Positions 1 through 7,670 of a stretch of 64,000 bases of DNA are shown here, piece by piece. The notes beneath the pieces were generated by a model. It searched no databases and was not told the DNA's origin. It saw only the letters and a program-made list of their open reading frames with translations. Positions within the stretch are counted from its first letter, which is position 1. Each line of letters begins with the position of its first letter. A program made the position numbers and the translations under genes. Origin of the DNA: Acidobacteriota bacterium (GTDB lineage Bacteria > Acidobacteriota > Blastocatellia > Pyrinomonadales > Pyrinomonadaceae); NCBI GenBank assembly GCA_020200135.1, contig JAIVJI010000002.1, positions 39,770 through 103,769 on the forward strand. The letters run 5' to 3'.

Positions 1-249
1 CAGCATGTTGAGGTCGTCGATGAATAACTTGGCGGCATTACGTTCCACGACGGTGATTTTGCTGTCGCCGAGGAGTACGAGCTGCCCGTCAAATAGCGCG
101 TCCACGAGGTCTACTTCGGCAACGGATTTTGACTCACCGAGGGCCACGTCTTTTAGTCGGAGGTGGCCGTTGGGTAAACGGTCTTCAATCACACATTCAC
201 GCCCCCGGAGTTCGAGGTGCATAGCTTTCTGAAATCTGTGCCTTGACAT
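1..249 (-). CDS. tnsB: Tn7-like transposase TnsB, N-terminal part (runs off the left edge)
   Basis: An open frame begins with ATG at 249 and remains open to position 1, giving the first 83 residues. It starts 2 bp after the tnsA stop codon, the usual tnsA-tnsB arrangement. The fragment contains a short beta-rich stretch (IEDRLPNGHLRLKDVA) resembling the N-terminal region of Mu/TnsB-type DDE transposases. The catalytic core is outside the window. In Tn7 systems TnsB binds the end repeats and performs the strand-transfer chemistry together with TnsA. Identification rests mainly on the adjacent tnsA and on the matching transposon end; residue similarity alone would be weak. Confidence 0.72.
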   Translation of the reverse strand, partial: MSRHRFQKAMHLELRGRECVIEDRLPNGHLRLKDVALGESKSVAEVDLVDALFDGQLVLLGDSKITVVERNAAKLFIDDLNML

Positions 250-251
250 CT

Positions 252-899
252 CTACGAAACCTTTCTCTCGGCGTACGCCGGAATCGGAAGCCGCACGACC
301 GCGTCCCGGGTGAGCGGCCGCGTCAGATCGACCGAGAGCACTCCGCGAAAAATGAGCGCGTACACGACTTGTTGGCCTATACCTCTGGAGGCGAAGAATC
401 GCGTCACCTCGCCGAGAGGTGCCTCCTGCCTCACCGTGAAGAATTCATGGCAGCCGATCTGGTGCTGCGGAAGGAGCACTGTCCTGGCGTACTTGTAGAG
501 AAGCTTGGCTCCGTTCAGCCGCGGCTGGAGCCTGATCATCTCGTCCGTTGCTACTCTGAACTCGTAGCCCTCCCTGCGGCAGGTCTCCGTGGCAATGCGG
601 AAGAGACGGCGGTACTCTTCTTCTTCAGCTTTTTTCTTTGGTTTAACTTCGACCAAGTGCTTCTCGCGCCTCCTCTCGACGAGGAGGTCTGGTGTGTAGT
701 GGCGACGCCTACCGTCGAGGGTGTAATAAATCCGGCCGGGCTGCTCCCTGTAAGAGATGACGTCGGAGTCGATCTCAAGCAGGTACATGTAGTCACGCTC
801 CAGCAGGGACTCGTACCAGACTATCCGCCCCATCTTGAGGCTCGGGAACTTGCCGATAAGGTTCCTCGTGCCCGTATTACTGATTTTTCTAGCTAGCAC
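252..899 (-). CDS. tnsA: Tn7-like transposition endonuclease TnsA
   Basis: This is a 215-residue protein with the TnsA PD-(D/E)xK nuclease pattern: an ES-LLE helix near residue 30, the HYTPD motif near residue 70 and LVEVK near residue 83, followed by a C-terminal helical region that fits the TnsA C-terminal domain. In Tn7, TnsA makes the 5' cuts that, with TnsB, excise the element. GTG at 899 is chosen because an AGGAGG site at 912-907 sits 7 nt upstream; TTG at 902 is the longer alternative. tnsB follows after 2 bp. Its GC content and codon use match the cargo rather than the downstream chromosome. Confidence 0.85.
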   Translation of the reverse strand: MLARKISNTGTRNLIGKFPSLKMGRIVWYESLLERDYMYLLEIDSDVISYREQPGRIYYTLDGRRRHYTPDLLVERRREKHLVEVKPKKKAEEEEYRRLFRIATETCRREGYEFRVATDEMIRLQPRLNGAKLLYKYARTVLLPQHQIGCHEFFTVRQEAPLGEVTRFFASRGIGQQVVYALIFRGVLSVDLTRPLTRDAVVRLPIPAYAERKVS

Positions 900-1234
900 C
901 AACTAACCTCCTCACTTGAATAAAAGCAGGATGCGATCCTTACCTTTTGGACAAATTTCTGTGTCCGGTTGGCTGATCCCGGCGCAGGCGCTCTACGTCT
1001 TCGATACTTTTGAAGAAGACACATCACGTCAAGGGGGTAGTCAGCCCATCTACAACTTTTTTTTACGCGCACTATCCCTTCCAGCTAAAACGCCGCCGGC
1101 TGAATAACTAACCTCTTTTAAGTAGCTTGGGTGAGGTACTTAGAGGAGGGATCGCATTAGCAGCTTGATTCTGGTGGGTAAGTAATTGCTACAGTTCACA
1201 CACTATAAAGGGGTTTAGGGGCGCGCCGGTATAG
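900..1234. other. Gene-free stretch upstream of tnsA
   Basis: About 330 bp without a convincing gene. It holds the tnsA ribosome binding site at 907-912 and presumably its promoter, which I could not place. One TTCACACACT at about 1194 resembles the end repeats but stands alone. A 63-codon plus-strand frame here has no ribosome binding site and was not called. Confidence 0.5.
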
Positions 1235-1762
1235 TTACTGAGGTATTTGAGAGCAGTCTACCGGCTCGTACTTGGAAGTCTCTTCGCGCGTCCAGTCCCT
1301 CTTCGTATTAACGCTCCACGCGCCCTTTGCCTTCTTCATCCCGTAGTTCAACTCTGGCACTCCCCACGCCCCCTTACCCCACTCGGACCAAGCTTTCTTC
1401 TCTGTGCTCCAGATGCGACTCGCCGTCGGGATGAAGGCGGTCGAGCCCTTCCACTCGACGCCGTTGAGGCGATCCGCCTCCGACACTGGCTGCGGCAGCA
1501 CCTCCACCTTCGGGTCTTTCATCTGGTAGTAGATCACGTAGCCGTCCTTCTTGATGAGCACCTCCTTGCGGTAGTAGGAGTCGCCGCACTTGGTGATCTG
1601 CGTCGCCCAGAACTTCTCAGCCTCACGGCGGGCCTCGGCATCGACGGATGAGCCGCCTGCCCCCGGTAAGGATGAACAAGCTAAGGTCAGATACGTGAGC
1701 ACAGCCGCGCAGAGGGAAGCCGCCGCTTTTCTGGGGATATTTGTTATGTCCATCTTAGCCAT
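1235..1762 (-). CDS. Putative lipoprotein, unknown function
   Basis: A 175-residue protein with a basic N-terminus, a hydrophobic segment at about residues 12-28 and a lipobox-like LTLACSS with the Cys near residue 29, so it is probably a lipid-anchored envelope protein. The rest has many Trp and Lys residues and no domain I recognise. It starts 4 bp after the stop codon of the upstream RHH gene, so the two are probably co-transcribed. It is transposon cargo. Confidence 0.6.
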   Translation of the reverse strand: MAKMDITNIPRKAAASLCAAVLTYLTLACSSLPGAGGSSVDAEARREAEKFWATQITKCGDSYYRKEVLIKKDGYVIYYQMKDPKVEVLPQPVSEADRLNGVEWKGSTAFIPTASRIWSTEKKAWSEWGKGAWGVPELNYGMKKAKGAWSVNTKRDWTREETSKYEPVDCSQIPQ

Positions 1763-1766
1763 CTTC

Positions 1767-2015
1767 TTAGCCGCCTGATTGAACCTGCCGCCCGGCTGGG
1801 AGATTCCCGCCGCGGGGCGGGAACGGCACCCCGCGGAGTGACTCCATGCATTCGAGAGTGTGCGAGAGGGCGATCTGGGCCAGCCGGTTGAGAGTCATGC
1901 CGGGCGTCCAGTAGACCGCGTTACGCGCTTTCTCCGCCAACTCTGCGGGAAGTTGCACCGCGATCTTATGTTTATCAGGCGTTCTGGAATCGTCTTCCAT
2001 CTCAAAATGGGTCAT
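1767..2015 (-). CDS. Small ribbon-helix-helix-like protein
   Basis: An 82-residue protein whose core, HKIAVQLPAELAEKARNAVY followed by LNRLAQIALSHTLE, fits a ribbon-helix-helix DNA-binding fold: a beta strand, then two helices. Such proteins commonly act as repressors, antitoxins or partition accessory factors. The C-terminal 20 residues are rich in Gly and Pro and look disordered. The lipoprotein gene follows after 4 bp, so this may be its regulator; that is inference from spacing only. Confidence 0.55.
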   Translation of the reverse strand: MTHFEMEDDSRTPDKHKIAVQLPAELAEKARNAVYWTPGMTLNRLAQIALSHTLECMESLRGVPFPPRGGNLPAGRQVQSGG

Positions 2016-2455
2016 GTAAGTGGCACCCTTTCACTACCTGACCTTTTCAAATGGCTAACCATTGAGGGTCTGGCGGGAAGACAAGCGCCGGCAAGGATGA
2101 GTAAGTTATTGCGAATTAGCCCAGCCTTAAAACCTTTATGCCCCGCTTGATGCCCCGAATAATCTTGCCTTAATCGGCATCACCCAAAGATTGGCCCGTC
2201 ACGGAATCTCTGGGTAATGACGGCGTGCCTTCCTCTCTGGTATTTTTAATCGCTTACTACTTAGTGGTTGTTTGCAGCAGCCGATGAACGACGCGGCCCC
2301 ACATCAACAAAAGTGATGTGCGCCCTCGGGGAGGTCAGCAGAGGCTCCTCGGTGGCAACTGCATACAGTAGACGGTTAGGATTTATAAATCCTAACCGTC
2401 TAAAAATCAAGTTGGCGGTGTGGATTCTGTCCTCATCAGGGAGGTTACATTCCTG
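2016..2455. promoter_or_regulatory. Divergent intergenic region with operator palindrome
   Basis: About 440 bp between the minus-strand RHH gene and the plus-strand XRE gene. No convincing gene is seen. Its main content is the 34-bp palindrome at 2369-2402 and the ribosome binding site AGGGAGG at 2438-2444 for the XRE gene. Confidence 0.5.
2369..2402. promoter_or_regulatory. Perfect 34-bp palindrome, likely operator of the XRE gene
   Basis: The sequence is TAGACGGTTAGGATTTA followed directly by its exact reverse complement, with no spacer. It lies 53 bp upstream of the XRE start codon. An uninterrupted palindrome with an AT-rich centre fits a dimeric HTH repressor site. That the neighbouring XRE protein binds it is inferred from position. 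Confidence 0.6.
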
Positions 2456-2755
2456 ATGAGCAGAAGAACCACTAAGGAGTTACGCAAGCCGAAGCGATTA
2501 GGCGCAAAGCTCGCGGCCATTCGCCGTCACCTTCAACTGTCACAGAATGAGTTAATAGATAGATTAGGGTTTACCGGCGAGCTTGTCCGTGAGGAGGTTA
2601 GCGCCTTCGAGAGAGGGGTGCGAGTACCACCAGTCATGGTGCTGCTTGAATATTCGCGGACTGCCAAGGTTCAAGTCGAAACTCTGATCGATGACAAGCT
2701 TGACCTTCCGGCGCATTTGGTTGTAGATACACCTAACCTTGGTAGGCGTAAATGA
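2456..2755 (+). CDS. XRE-family helix-turn-helix regulator
   Basis: A 99-residue protein with one Cro/cI-type HTH at about residues 15-75 (LGAKLAAIRRHLQLSQNEL, then EVSAFERGVRVPP), ending in a short tail with LDLPAHL. ATG at 2456 is preferred because AGGGAGG at 2438-2444 sits 11 nt upstream; a longer in-frame start at 2420 has no such site. The palindrome at 2369-2402 is probably its operator. A T5orf172 protein gene follows about 100 bp downstream on the same strand. Confidence 0.78.
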   Translation: MSRRTTKELRKPKRLGAKLAAIRRHLQLSQNELIDRLGFTGELVREEVSAFERGVRVPPVMVLLEYSRTAKVQVETLIDDKLDLPAHLVVDTPNLGRRK

Positions 2756-2860
2756 CTTTTTCTTCTCAGAGTTAATGACTAAGTAAAGGAATGCGGTAAT
2801 CGAGGGTGAAGATTCGCGCCCTATTACTCCCGCGCTTTCGGGCGAAGGAGTTTGGATTTT

Positions 2861-3484
2861 ATGCCTTTACGGCAGCGGCTTTACATCATGCACTGTCGCG
2901 GGACGCCGTACTATAAAATCGGTATCTCATGGGCGGCCAGACAGCGCGTGGTAGACATCTGGCGGGCTGTTAAAGCCCCGGTGGACATCATCGCTGAGTT
3001 CGACGTACCGAACGCCAGAGCAGAGGAAAAAGCGCTACATCAGATGTATGCGGCATATCGCGTTCGCCTCGGTAACGGTGACGGCTGCACGGAATGGTTC
3101 AGCCTACCGCACGCCGAGGCTGGGGCGTTGACGTTATTGCTTACATTCACTTTCGCCTCTAAGGAGGAGATCGAGGCGTTTACTCGCCAGTTCGCGGAGC
3201 TGCTCGCGGAGGCCCTAAAGCCTGTCCAGAGGCTCCCGATATTTCTTACACGCAAGCAGGCCCTAGAAATCACAGGTAGGCCCTTAGCATGGCTTGAAAA
3301 GGCAACACGCGGTGAATCCCCGCGCCTGCGGCACATTGGCCGGGGCCGCGCATGGAGAGTTCACCACGAAGAACTGCTAAAGTTCGCGGAGCGCTTCAGA
3401 GAAGAGGAAGAGAAGCGACCAGTAAGGGACCTGAACGGGCAGGCCGCCCCCAAGGCTGGCATGCCCGTTCTTCCACTCTACTGA
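2861..3484 (+). CDS. T5orf172 / GIY-YIG-like protein with C-terminal HTH
   Basis: A 207-residue protein. Residues 5-85 match the T5orf172 (GIY-YIG superfamily) pattern: LYIMHC then YYKIGIS, an arginine in AARQRVVDIW, the glutamate-containing AEEKALHQMY, and a closing TEWFSL. Residues about 125-170 (TRKQALEITGRPLAWLEKA, then WRVHHEELLKF) look like a winged or excisionase-type DNA-binding helix-turn-helix. Family members occur in phages and mobile elements and are thought to be nucleases. ATG at 2861 is preferred over TTG at 2852 because AAGGAG at 2845-2850 is 10 nt upstream of it. Confidence 0.72.
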   Translation: MPLRQRLYIMHCRGTPYYKIGISWAARQRVVDIWRAVKAPVDIIAEFDVPNARAEEKALHQMYAAYRVRLGNGDGCTEWFSLPHAEAGALTLLLTFTFASKEEIEAFTRQFAELLAEALKPVQRLPIFLTRKQALEITGRPLAWLEKATRGESPRLRHIGRGRAWRVHHEELLKFAERFREEEEKRPVRDLNGQAAPKAGMPVLPLY

Positions 3485-3494
3485 CCCCTACGCT

Positions 3495-3782
3495 CTATGC
3501 ACACAAGACCTCTATTCCGGCTGCTTTGTAGGCCCTTAATTTTGCGGCGGGAATATCTTGTTCAGCCACAATATTGCTGAGTGATTTAAGCGGGCTGATT
3601 TTATGCGGCCCGGTTCGGTTAAGCGTATCTGCCGACACGGTCATTACGACTTTAGCGGCACTCGGAAGGGCAAATTCGAGTACGCCGGCACGACCTTCTG
3701 GTGTCAGGACGACGTCGGCCTCAAGCCGTTCGGCATGGGCTGTGACTGGATCAGCAACATCCTCCACCATTACTGCATTCAC
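3495..3782 (-). CDS. Hypothetical protein, possible last gene of the CBASS operon
   Basis: A 95-residue frame with balanced composition and a plausible helical end (AAKLRAYKAAGIEVLCA). No domain is recognised. It lies 95 bp downstream of the zinc-ribbon gene in the same direction. A competing 64-codon plus-strand frame at 3603-3797 is rich in Cys and His and has strongly GC-ending codons, so either strand could be the real one. Confidence 0.4.
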   Translation of the reverse strand: MNAVMVEDVADPVTAHAERLEADVVLTPEGRAGVLEFALPSAAKVVMTVSADTLNRTGPHKISPLKSLSNIVAEQDIPAAKLRAYKAAGIEVLCA

Positions 3783-3877
3783 CTGCGCGTGCGATAACTG
3801 AGCCGCCGCAAGCCGCCATTTTTGGGCTCACTCGGGGCTTTTACGCCGTTACCCTCGTATGAAGGTGGATCGCCGGC

Positions 3878-4237
3878 TCACTCCCGGTCGTTCAGGAATT
3901 TAATCGCGGCGGCGACTAGGACAATGACGCCGGCACCGACCGCGGCCTTCTGGATGGCTTTACCTAGCTGCGGGTCAAACCGCTCCACGACCTTTCCGAC
4001 CTTGTACCAGACTCCGCATCCGGGACAGGCTTTCGATACTCCGTTTACTAGAACCTCCAGCAGCTCCACCTTTATGGCAGCCTGTAGGGCGGATAGGCCG
4101 TTATTATGATTGCAAAGGTGTGCTGCGTAGCGAGTCCCACACCCGCCACACCTCAAAACGTCACCGTCTTTCGGGCTGTATCCCACGGGTAGAAGTGTTA
4201 CGGTCGAGCACCTGCCGCAAGTCAGTTGTTGCCGCAT
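3878..4237 (-). CDS. Zinc-ribbon membrane protein linked to CBASS
   Basis: A 119-residue protein with cysteine pairs C7-x2-C10 and C30-x2-C33 forming a likely zinc ribbon, and a third pair (ACPGCG) near residue 72. A hydrophobic C-terminal segment, about residues 96-113 (AAVGAGVIVLVAAAIKF), suggests a single tail anchor. It lies 53 bp downstream of the E2-like gene on the same strand, so it probably belongs to the CBASS operon. I know of no assigned role for such a protein in CBASS; membrane anchoring or sensing would be speculation. Confidence 0.62.
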   Translation of the reverse strand: MRQQLTCGRCSTVTLLPVGYSPKDGDVLRCGGCGTRYAAHLCNHNNGLSALQAAIKVELLEVLVNGVSKACPGCGVWYKVGKVVERFDPQLGKAIQKAAVGAGVIVLVAAAIKFLNDRE

Positions 4238-4290
4238 TCCTAATCTCCTTTCAAGTGGGTTGCTTCAGTCTTTGTCTCACTGTTGAAGGG

Positions 4291-4947
4291 CTAGGGCCGG
4301 CCCCGCGCGCTTTCATCATCCGACGGCCTGTGGCACTTCTTATACTTGTCATTCGACCCGCACCAGCACGGTTTGTTAGGACCGATGCTGCGTAGCAGAA
4401 ATCTGGGATCATGGTCTACCTCCGGGCCAATCCAGACTCCCACCTGATCCCAGACAGCCCACTTAATCAACCAGCCAAGGGCGTGCGCCATGTAATCGAC
4501 AACAGTGTGCTCCTCCCACCTCCAGACTTGATGCCAAGGCGCATACGGGCAGATAGAGCCGTCGCCGAATGTATGTCTCCTTTTCTCCTCCGGGAGTGCG
4601 GGATCACGCACGTAAGCCTTCGGGTGCCGCTTTCCCCCGCCGTACCTGACTTCCAACTCGTAGACGGCGTGCGGGTTGCTTAACTTTTCCGCCCAGCCGT
4701 GGTGCTCGTGGACGGCCGAACAAAGAGGGTGATGCAGTACCTCCCCGCCGGGCAGAATGTAATAGGGCCGTTCATGGTGAATGTCGTCCAGTAGATCTTC
4801 CAGCCTGTCCGTCGTTCTGATGGGCTGGACTCTTCCTGTCCAAACGCCCAGCCTACCCGCAGCCGTCTCTAAGAACGAGAAGGAGAATGCGGGGTAGTAG
4901 TCCCGCATCCCCTCTATGCTCGCTTCGAGCCGGGGGGCGTCGTCCAC
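4291..4947 (-). CDS. CBASS E2-like conjugating protein with C-terminal SEC-C zinc motif
   Basis: A 218-residue protein. Residues about 95-185 fit the prokaryotic E2-like fold of short type II CBASS: YELEVRYGG, KRHPKAYVRDP, then FGDGSICPY with Cys133 as the expected catalytic cysteine, then the Trp-rich VDYMAHALGWLIKWAVWDQV and WIGPE. In type II CBASS such proteins act on the CD-NTase C-terminus and raise its activity. Residues 194-205 (CWCGSNDKYKKCH) are a SEC-C zinc motif, unusual in this family as far as I know. GTG at 4947 lies 3 bp after the CD-NTase stop, implying tight coupling. There is no E1 or JAB gene nearby, so this would be the short (E2-only) subtype. Confidence 0.8.
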   Translation of the reverse strand: MDDAPRLEASIEGMRDYYPAFSFSFLETAAGRLGVWTGRVQPIRTTDRLEDLLDDIHHERPYYILPGGEVLHHPLCSAVHEHHGWAEKLSNPHAVYELEVRYGGGKRHPKAYVRDPALPEEKRRHTFGDGSICPYAPWHQVWRWEEHTVVDYMAHALGWLIKWAVWDQVGVWIGPEVDHDPRFLLRSIGPNKPCWCGSNDKYKKCHRPSDDESARGRP

Positions 4948-4950
4948 CCT

Positions 4951-5838
4951 TTATTTCTCCCCGAAGGATCCGGTCGAGCGCCCGGTGTATCCCGCCGCAG
5001 CACTCACCCTCGAAGACTTCTCAGGCACCTTTCCGAAAACCGCCTCCCAGCCTGACCTCTCAATCAGCTCCAATGTCCTCCTAGCGTTCGACGAGAGTTC
5101 TTGCCGGACGGTCGCGTTGAACAGCTCGGAAAGGTCGTTGCCGGTCGGGTTCGCCGGGTCTTCGATCTTGATGTCTTCGACGTTGTCGCGCAGCTCTGTC
5201 CAGACGTGCTTCAACTGCTCGGGCAGGTCAAGAGACTTCTTGCCCTTCAGCAACTCGATGGTCAATAATTCGAGCACGAAATGCCGGACGGAGAGGAAGT
5301 TACGCGCCCGCCAGAGCTTCAGCAGGCGGATGGCGCTCGTCACGCCGCTGTTTTTGACGTGCTCGATGTGAACGTCGAGGTTCGTCTTCTGACGCCCCTT
5401 CTCGCCCGACGACCGGTAGAGGAACACGTCTTCGTTGTCCTCGTCGATGAAGCGCCCCGGCACCACGTCGATGTGAAAGTCGGCCGCCCACTGGTTCAAG
5501 TCCTTGCTCTTCAGGCGCAGCGCCGAAGGCTTCCGCGTCACTAGGTAATCGCCGGCGAGCGCGCCCTCGACGTTCTCGTAAATTTCCTGGAGAGTGTCCC
5601 CGGCCCCGGTCTCGTCACGGTCGAAGTAGCAGGTCATGTCGAGGTCGTACGCCTCTTTAATCATCGTGCCCTTCGCCTTAGAGCCGCCGTACCTGATCGT
5701 CAGGGAGCACCCCTCGAATTTCCTGCGGAGGAGCCTCTCGACATCCCCACGGTGTGCCCGGAGGTCCTTCATCTCCTGGCCGTCGGGGTCAAGCGTCTGC
5801 GATTCCAGAATGTCCTCAAGGTATTTTTTGTCGCTCAT
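4951..5838 (-). CDS. CBASS CD-NTase (cGAS/DncV-like cyclic oligonucleotide synthase)
   Basis: A 295-residue nucleotidyltransferase with the motif YGGSKAKGTMI at residues 50-60, metal-binding acids in YDLDMTCYF (D65 and D67) and the third acid in DFHIDVVPG (D124). On phage infection CD-NTases make cyclic di- or trinucleotides that switch on an effector. The product cannot be predicted from the sequence. The C-terminus is Gly/Ser-rich (GRSTGSFGEK), a plausible target for the E2-like partner. Its ATG at 5838 overlaps the Cap5 stop as TGATG, indicating translational coupling. The genes on both sides support the CBASS assignment. Confidence 0.88.
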   Translation of the reverse strand: MSDKKYLEDILESQTLDPDGQEMKDLRAHRGDVERLLRRKFEGCSLTIRYGGSKAKGTMIKEAYDLDMTCYFDRDETGAGDTLQEIYENVEGALAGDYLVTRKPSALRLKSKDLNQWAADFHIDVVPGRFIDEDNEDVFLYRSSGEKGRQKTNLDVHIEHVKNSGVTSAIRLLKLWRARNFLSVRHFVLELLTIELLKGKKSLDLPEQLKHVWTELRDNVEDIKIEDPANPTGNDLSELFNATVRQELSSNARRTLELIERSGWEAVFGKVPEKSSRVSAAAGYTGRSTGSFGEK

Positions 5839-7037
5839 CACTCGTTCACCTTCAATATCTGTTGAAAGCCGCCGCTGTTCTTGTCGCGGTCGTAGACGAC
5901 GAGAGCGGGATCGACTTTAGGTAATAGCTCGCGGCCGCACAGCACCGCGACGGGTGCCGGGACCGCAGGGAAGAGGTGCAGGGACGTGAACCCGGCATGA
6001 TCCCGTCGGATGGAGCTGCGTGCCTCCTCGTACACGTCTTTGAAACGGGCCAAGTCCTCACGCATCCGTAGATAACCCGGGCGCGGAGTGTCGGCGGCAA
6101 GGGTGATCTCGTAGATCGAGAATCTTTCGCCTATCTCTGCCGGCAGGTCGGACAGGTGAGTCGAGCCGCTCAGCGACAGCAGGAGCGCCACGCTGCCATC
6201 GTCCGTGCCCTTCCGCAGCCTGTGAAACTTGTACTCGGCGGGCTCGCCGTCCGTCTTCCAGACCCAGTCCTCGGTGTCGCGGTGGCGCTGGTACGGCTCG
6301 ACCGCCACCTTGTTGCTCAGCCTGCTGCCGAGAAAGACGAGCAGCGGGATGGGCGCCAAGGCGAACAGGGAGATGTGGCGCGTCTTGTCCACCTCCATCC
6401 CGGGCTCGTAGAGCATCTCGACCCTGCGCTCGATGGTGCGCATCGCCGCCGTGTAGAAGGCCCCGTCCTGCCCGTCTATGTTGGTCAGGTCGATGACGAC
6501 GCCCTGGGGGTCTTCGGCGTAGCGAGGGGATATGGCCTTGTAAACTTCGGGTGCCGGGATGGCGACCACCTGTTTACCCACTCGCGATTTCAACTGAACC
6601 ACGGTCGTCTTGCTGTCGGGCTTGATGTCGGTGAGTCTGCGGATACGCTCCTCGTGATTTTTCTTGTACTTTTCTAGGACTTCGCGGGGGTATTCCGCGG
6701 GTCGCTCGTCAATCAAATGATGACAGGGCGGGCACAGAAGCATCAGGTTGTCGATGTTGTTGATGTCTTTCGGGCGCGGGGCCGCACCCCCGCGCGGCCC
6801 GTCGGGCTTGAAGGCGACGATGTGCGCCATCTGGGAAAAGTTTTCTTCGGCGTGGGTAAGGTGGTGCCGGAACAGGTAGGTGTTGCAGCCATCAAACTCA
6901 CAGCGTCCACCTGCGCGCACGCAAAGGAAAAGTCTAGTCTTATCTTTAATCGCGCGAGAAGGTATACGCACGATAGGTGAGGCGTCAGACTTAGCTCGCC
7001 CCCCACCTTTCTTCTTTTTAGAAGTGGTGTCGGTCAT
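5838..7037 (-). CDS. cap5: CBASS effector Cap5: HNH endonuclease with SAVED domain
   Basis: A 399-residue protein. The N-terminal part is an HNH nuclease: zinc cysteines C46 and C51 (CEFDGC) and C102/C105 (CPPC), AHIVAF with His72, Asn97 in IDNLMLLC, and the histidines after CPPC. Residues about 160-399 fit the SAVED cyclic-nucleotide sensor (VVIDLTNIDG, FALAPIPLLVFLGSRL, SIYEITLA, LHLFPAVPAPVAVLCGREL). Cap5 enzymes degrade DNA when SAVED binds the CD-NTase product, killing the infected cell. ATG at 7037 is chosen; TTG at 7064 is a longer option. The CD-NTase gene overlaps its stop codon. Confidence 0.9.
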   Translation of the reverse strand: MTDTTSKKKKGGGRAKSDASPIVRIPSRAIKDKTRLFLCVRAGGRCEFDGCNTYLFRHHLTHAEENFSQMAHIVAFKPDGPRGGAAPRPKDINNIDNLMLLCPPCHHLIDERPAEYPREVLEKYKKNHEERIRRLTDIKPDSKTTVVQLKSRVGKQVVAIPAPEVYKAISPRYAEDPQGVVIDLTNIDGQDGAFYTAAMRTIERRVEMLYEPGMEVDKTRHISLFALAPIPLLVFLGSRLSNKVAVEPYQRHRDTEDWVWKTDGEPAEYKFHRLRKGTDDGSVALLLSLSGSTHLSDLPAEIGERFSIYEITLAADTPRPGYLRMREDLARFKDVYEEARSSIRRDHAGFTSLHLFPAVPAPVAVLCGRELLPKVDPALVVYDRDKNSGGFQQILKVNE

Positions 7038-7266
7038 CCATTCGGCCTTTTCAGCAACAATCAAGCAACTTTAATCACAGTAGTGTTATTGAGCCCGCAA
7101 ATAACGCATTCTCAACGGCCCCCCAGAGCGCGAAGCATAAGTCGACTTGAATACAAACTTTCGTGGGGTTTAAGCCTGTGGCGGGTTACCCGCAGCCCTA
7201 GCCATCTTGCCAAGTGACTCTTGCCACCGTCCGACCCACCTGCGCATAAGGCAGGTAGACCCGTGT

Positions 7267-7467
7267 CTAGTACCTGCTTGAAGTGGCTGCGGTCTGGTCT
7301 TCGACCTCGGCGGTCGGAGATTGCTGTTTCACAAGGTTGATGCCGCGCTTGCAGTCATCTTTATCCTTGTACCCCTCGGCCGAGTCCGCGATGATTTCGT
7401 TGTTGTTCGCCCGGAACCGCCAACGATACTCACCACGGGAGTCCTTGTAGATGTAAAACTTCGCCAT
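7267..7467 (-). CDS. DUF1508 (YegP/UPF0339) small protein
   Basis: A 66-residue protein with one DUF1508 unit: FYIYKDSRGEYRWRF, then IIADSAEGYKDKDDCKRGI. YegP-type proteins are small alpha-beta proteins of unknown function. ATG at 7467 is chosen because a GAGGAGAG site lies just upstream; the longer frame to 7521 runs into the regulatory region. It is the first gene on the minus strand after the shared capH-like promoter, 229 bp before cap5. Whether it is co-transcribed with CBASS is not clear, because an ACCTGC/GCAGGT hairpin at about 7241-7256 lies between them. Confidence 0.75.
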   Translation of the reverse strand: MAKFYIYKDSRGEYRWRFRANNNEIIADSAEGYKDKDDCKRGINLVKQQSPTAEVEDQTAATSSRY

Positions 7468-7670
7468 CCTCTCTCTCCTCGCGCAAAAATGTTGGAAGAA
7501 CGTATAGCCGAGCTTCATCACCAGTGATACTATTTGGCGAATCTAGTTAGCTATACAGGTATAATATTGGCACTCTGCGAACCAAGTGTCAAGCGAATAT
7601 TCTTCTTGTATAGCGGCTAAACTTCATGCATACTAAATGGCCGCAATCCCCCTTTAGAGGAGAACTGAAG
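7468..7670. promoter_or_regulatory. Bidirectional control region between capH-like gene and CBASS side
   Basis: TATAAT at 7560-7565 is a candidate plus-strand -10. On the minus strand TTGACA (7592-7587) has CAATAT at 17-bp spacing (7569-7564). The palindrome TATAC-AG-GTATA at 7552-7563 overlaps both -10 elements. Further copies of the half-site occur as GTATAGC at 7502-7508 and 7608-7614. This is what an autoregulated repressor controlling both directions would need. Protein binding is inferred. Confidence 0.55.

Noticed and set aside
1190..1205. TTCACACACT as a further TnsB site next to tnsA
   Set aside because: A single partial match without 22-bp partners; likely chance.
3603..3797. 64-codon plus-strand frame rich in Cys and His
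   Set aside because: Could be real because its codons end mostly in C or G, but it has no ribosome site and overlaps a better-placed minus-strand frame; mentioned only as an alternative.
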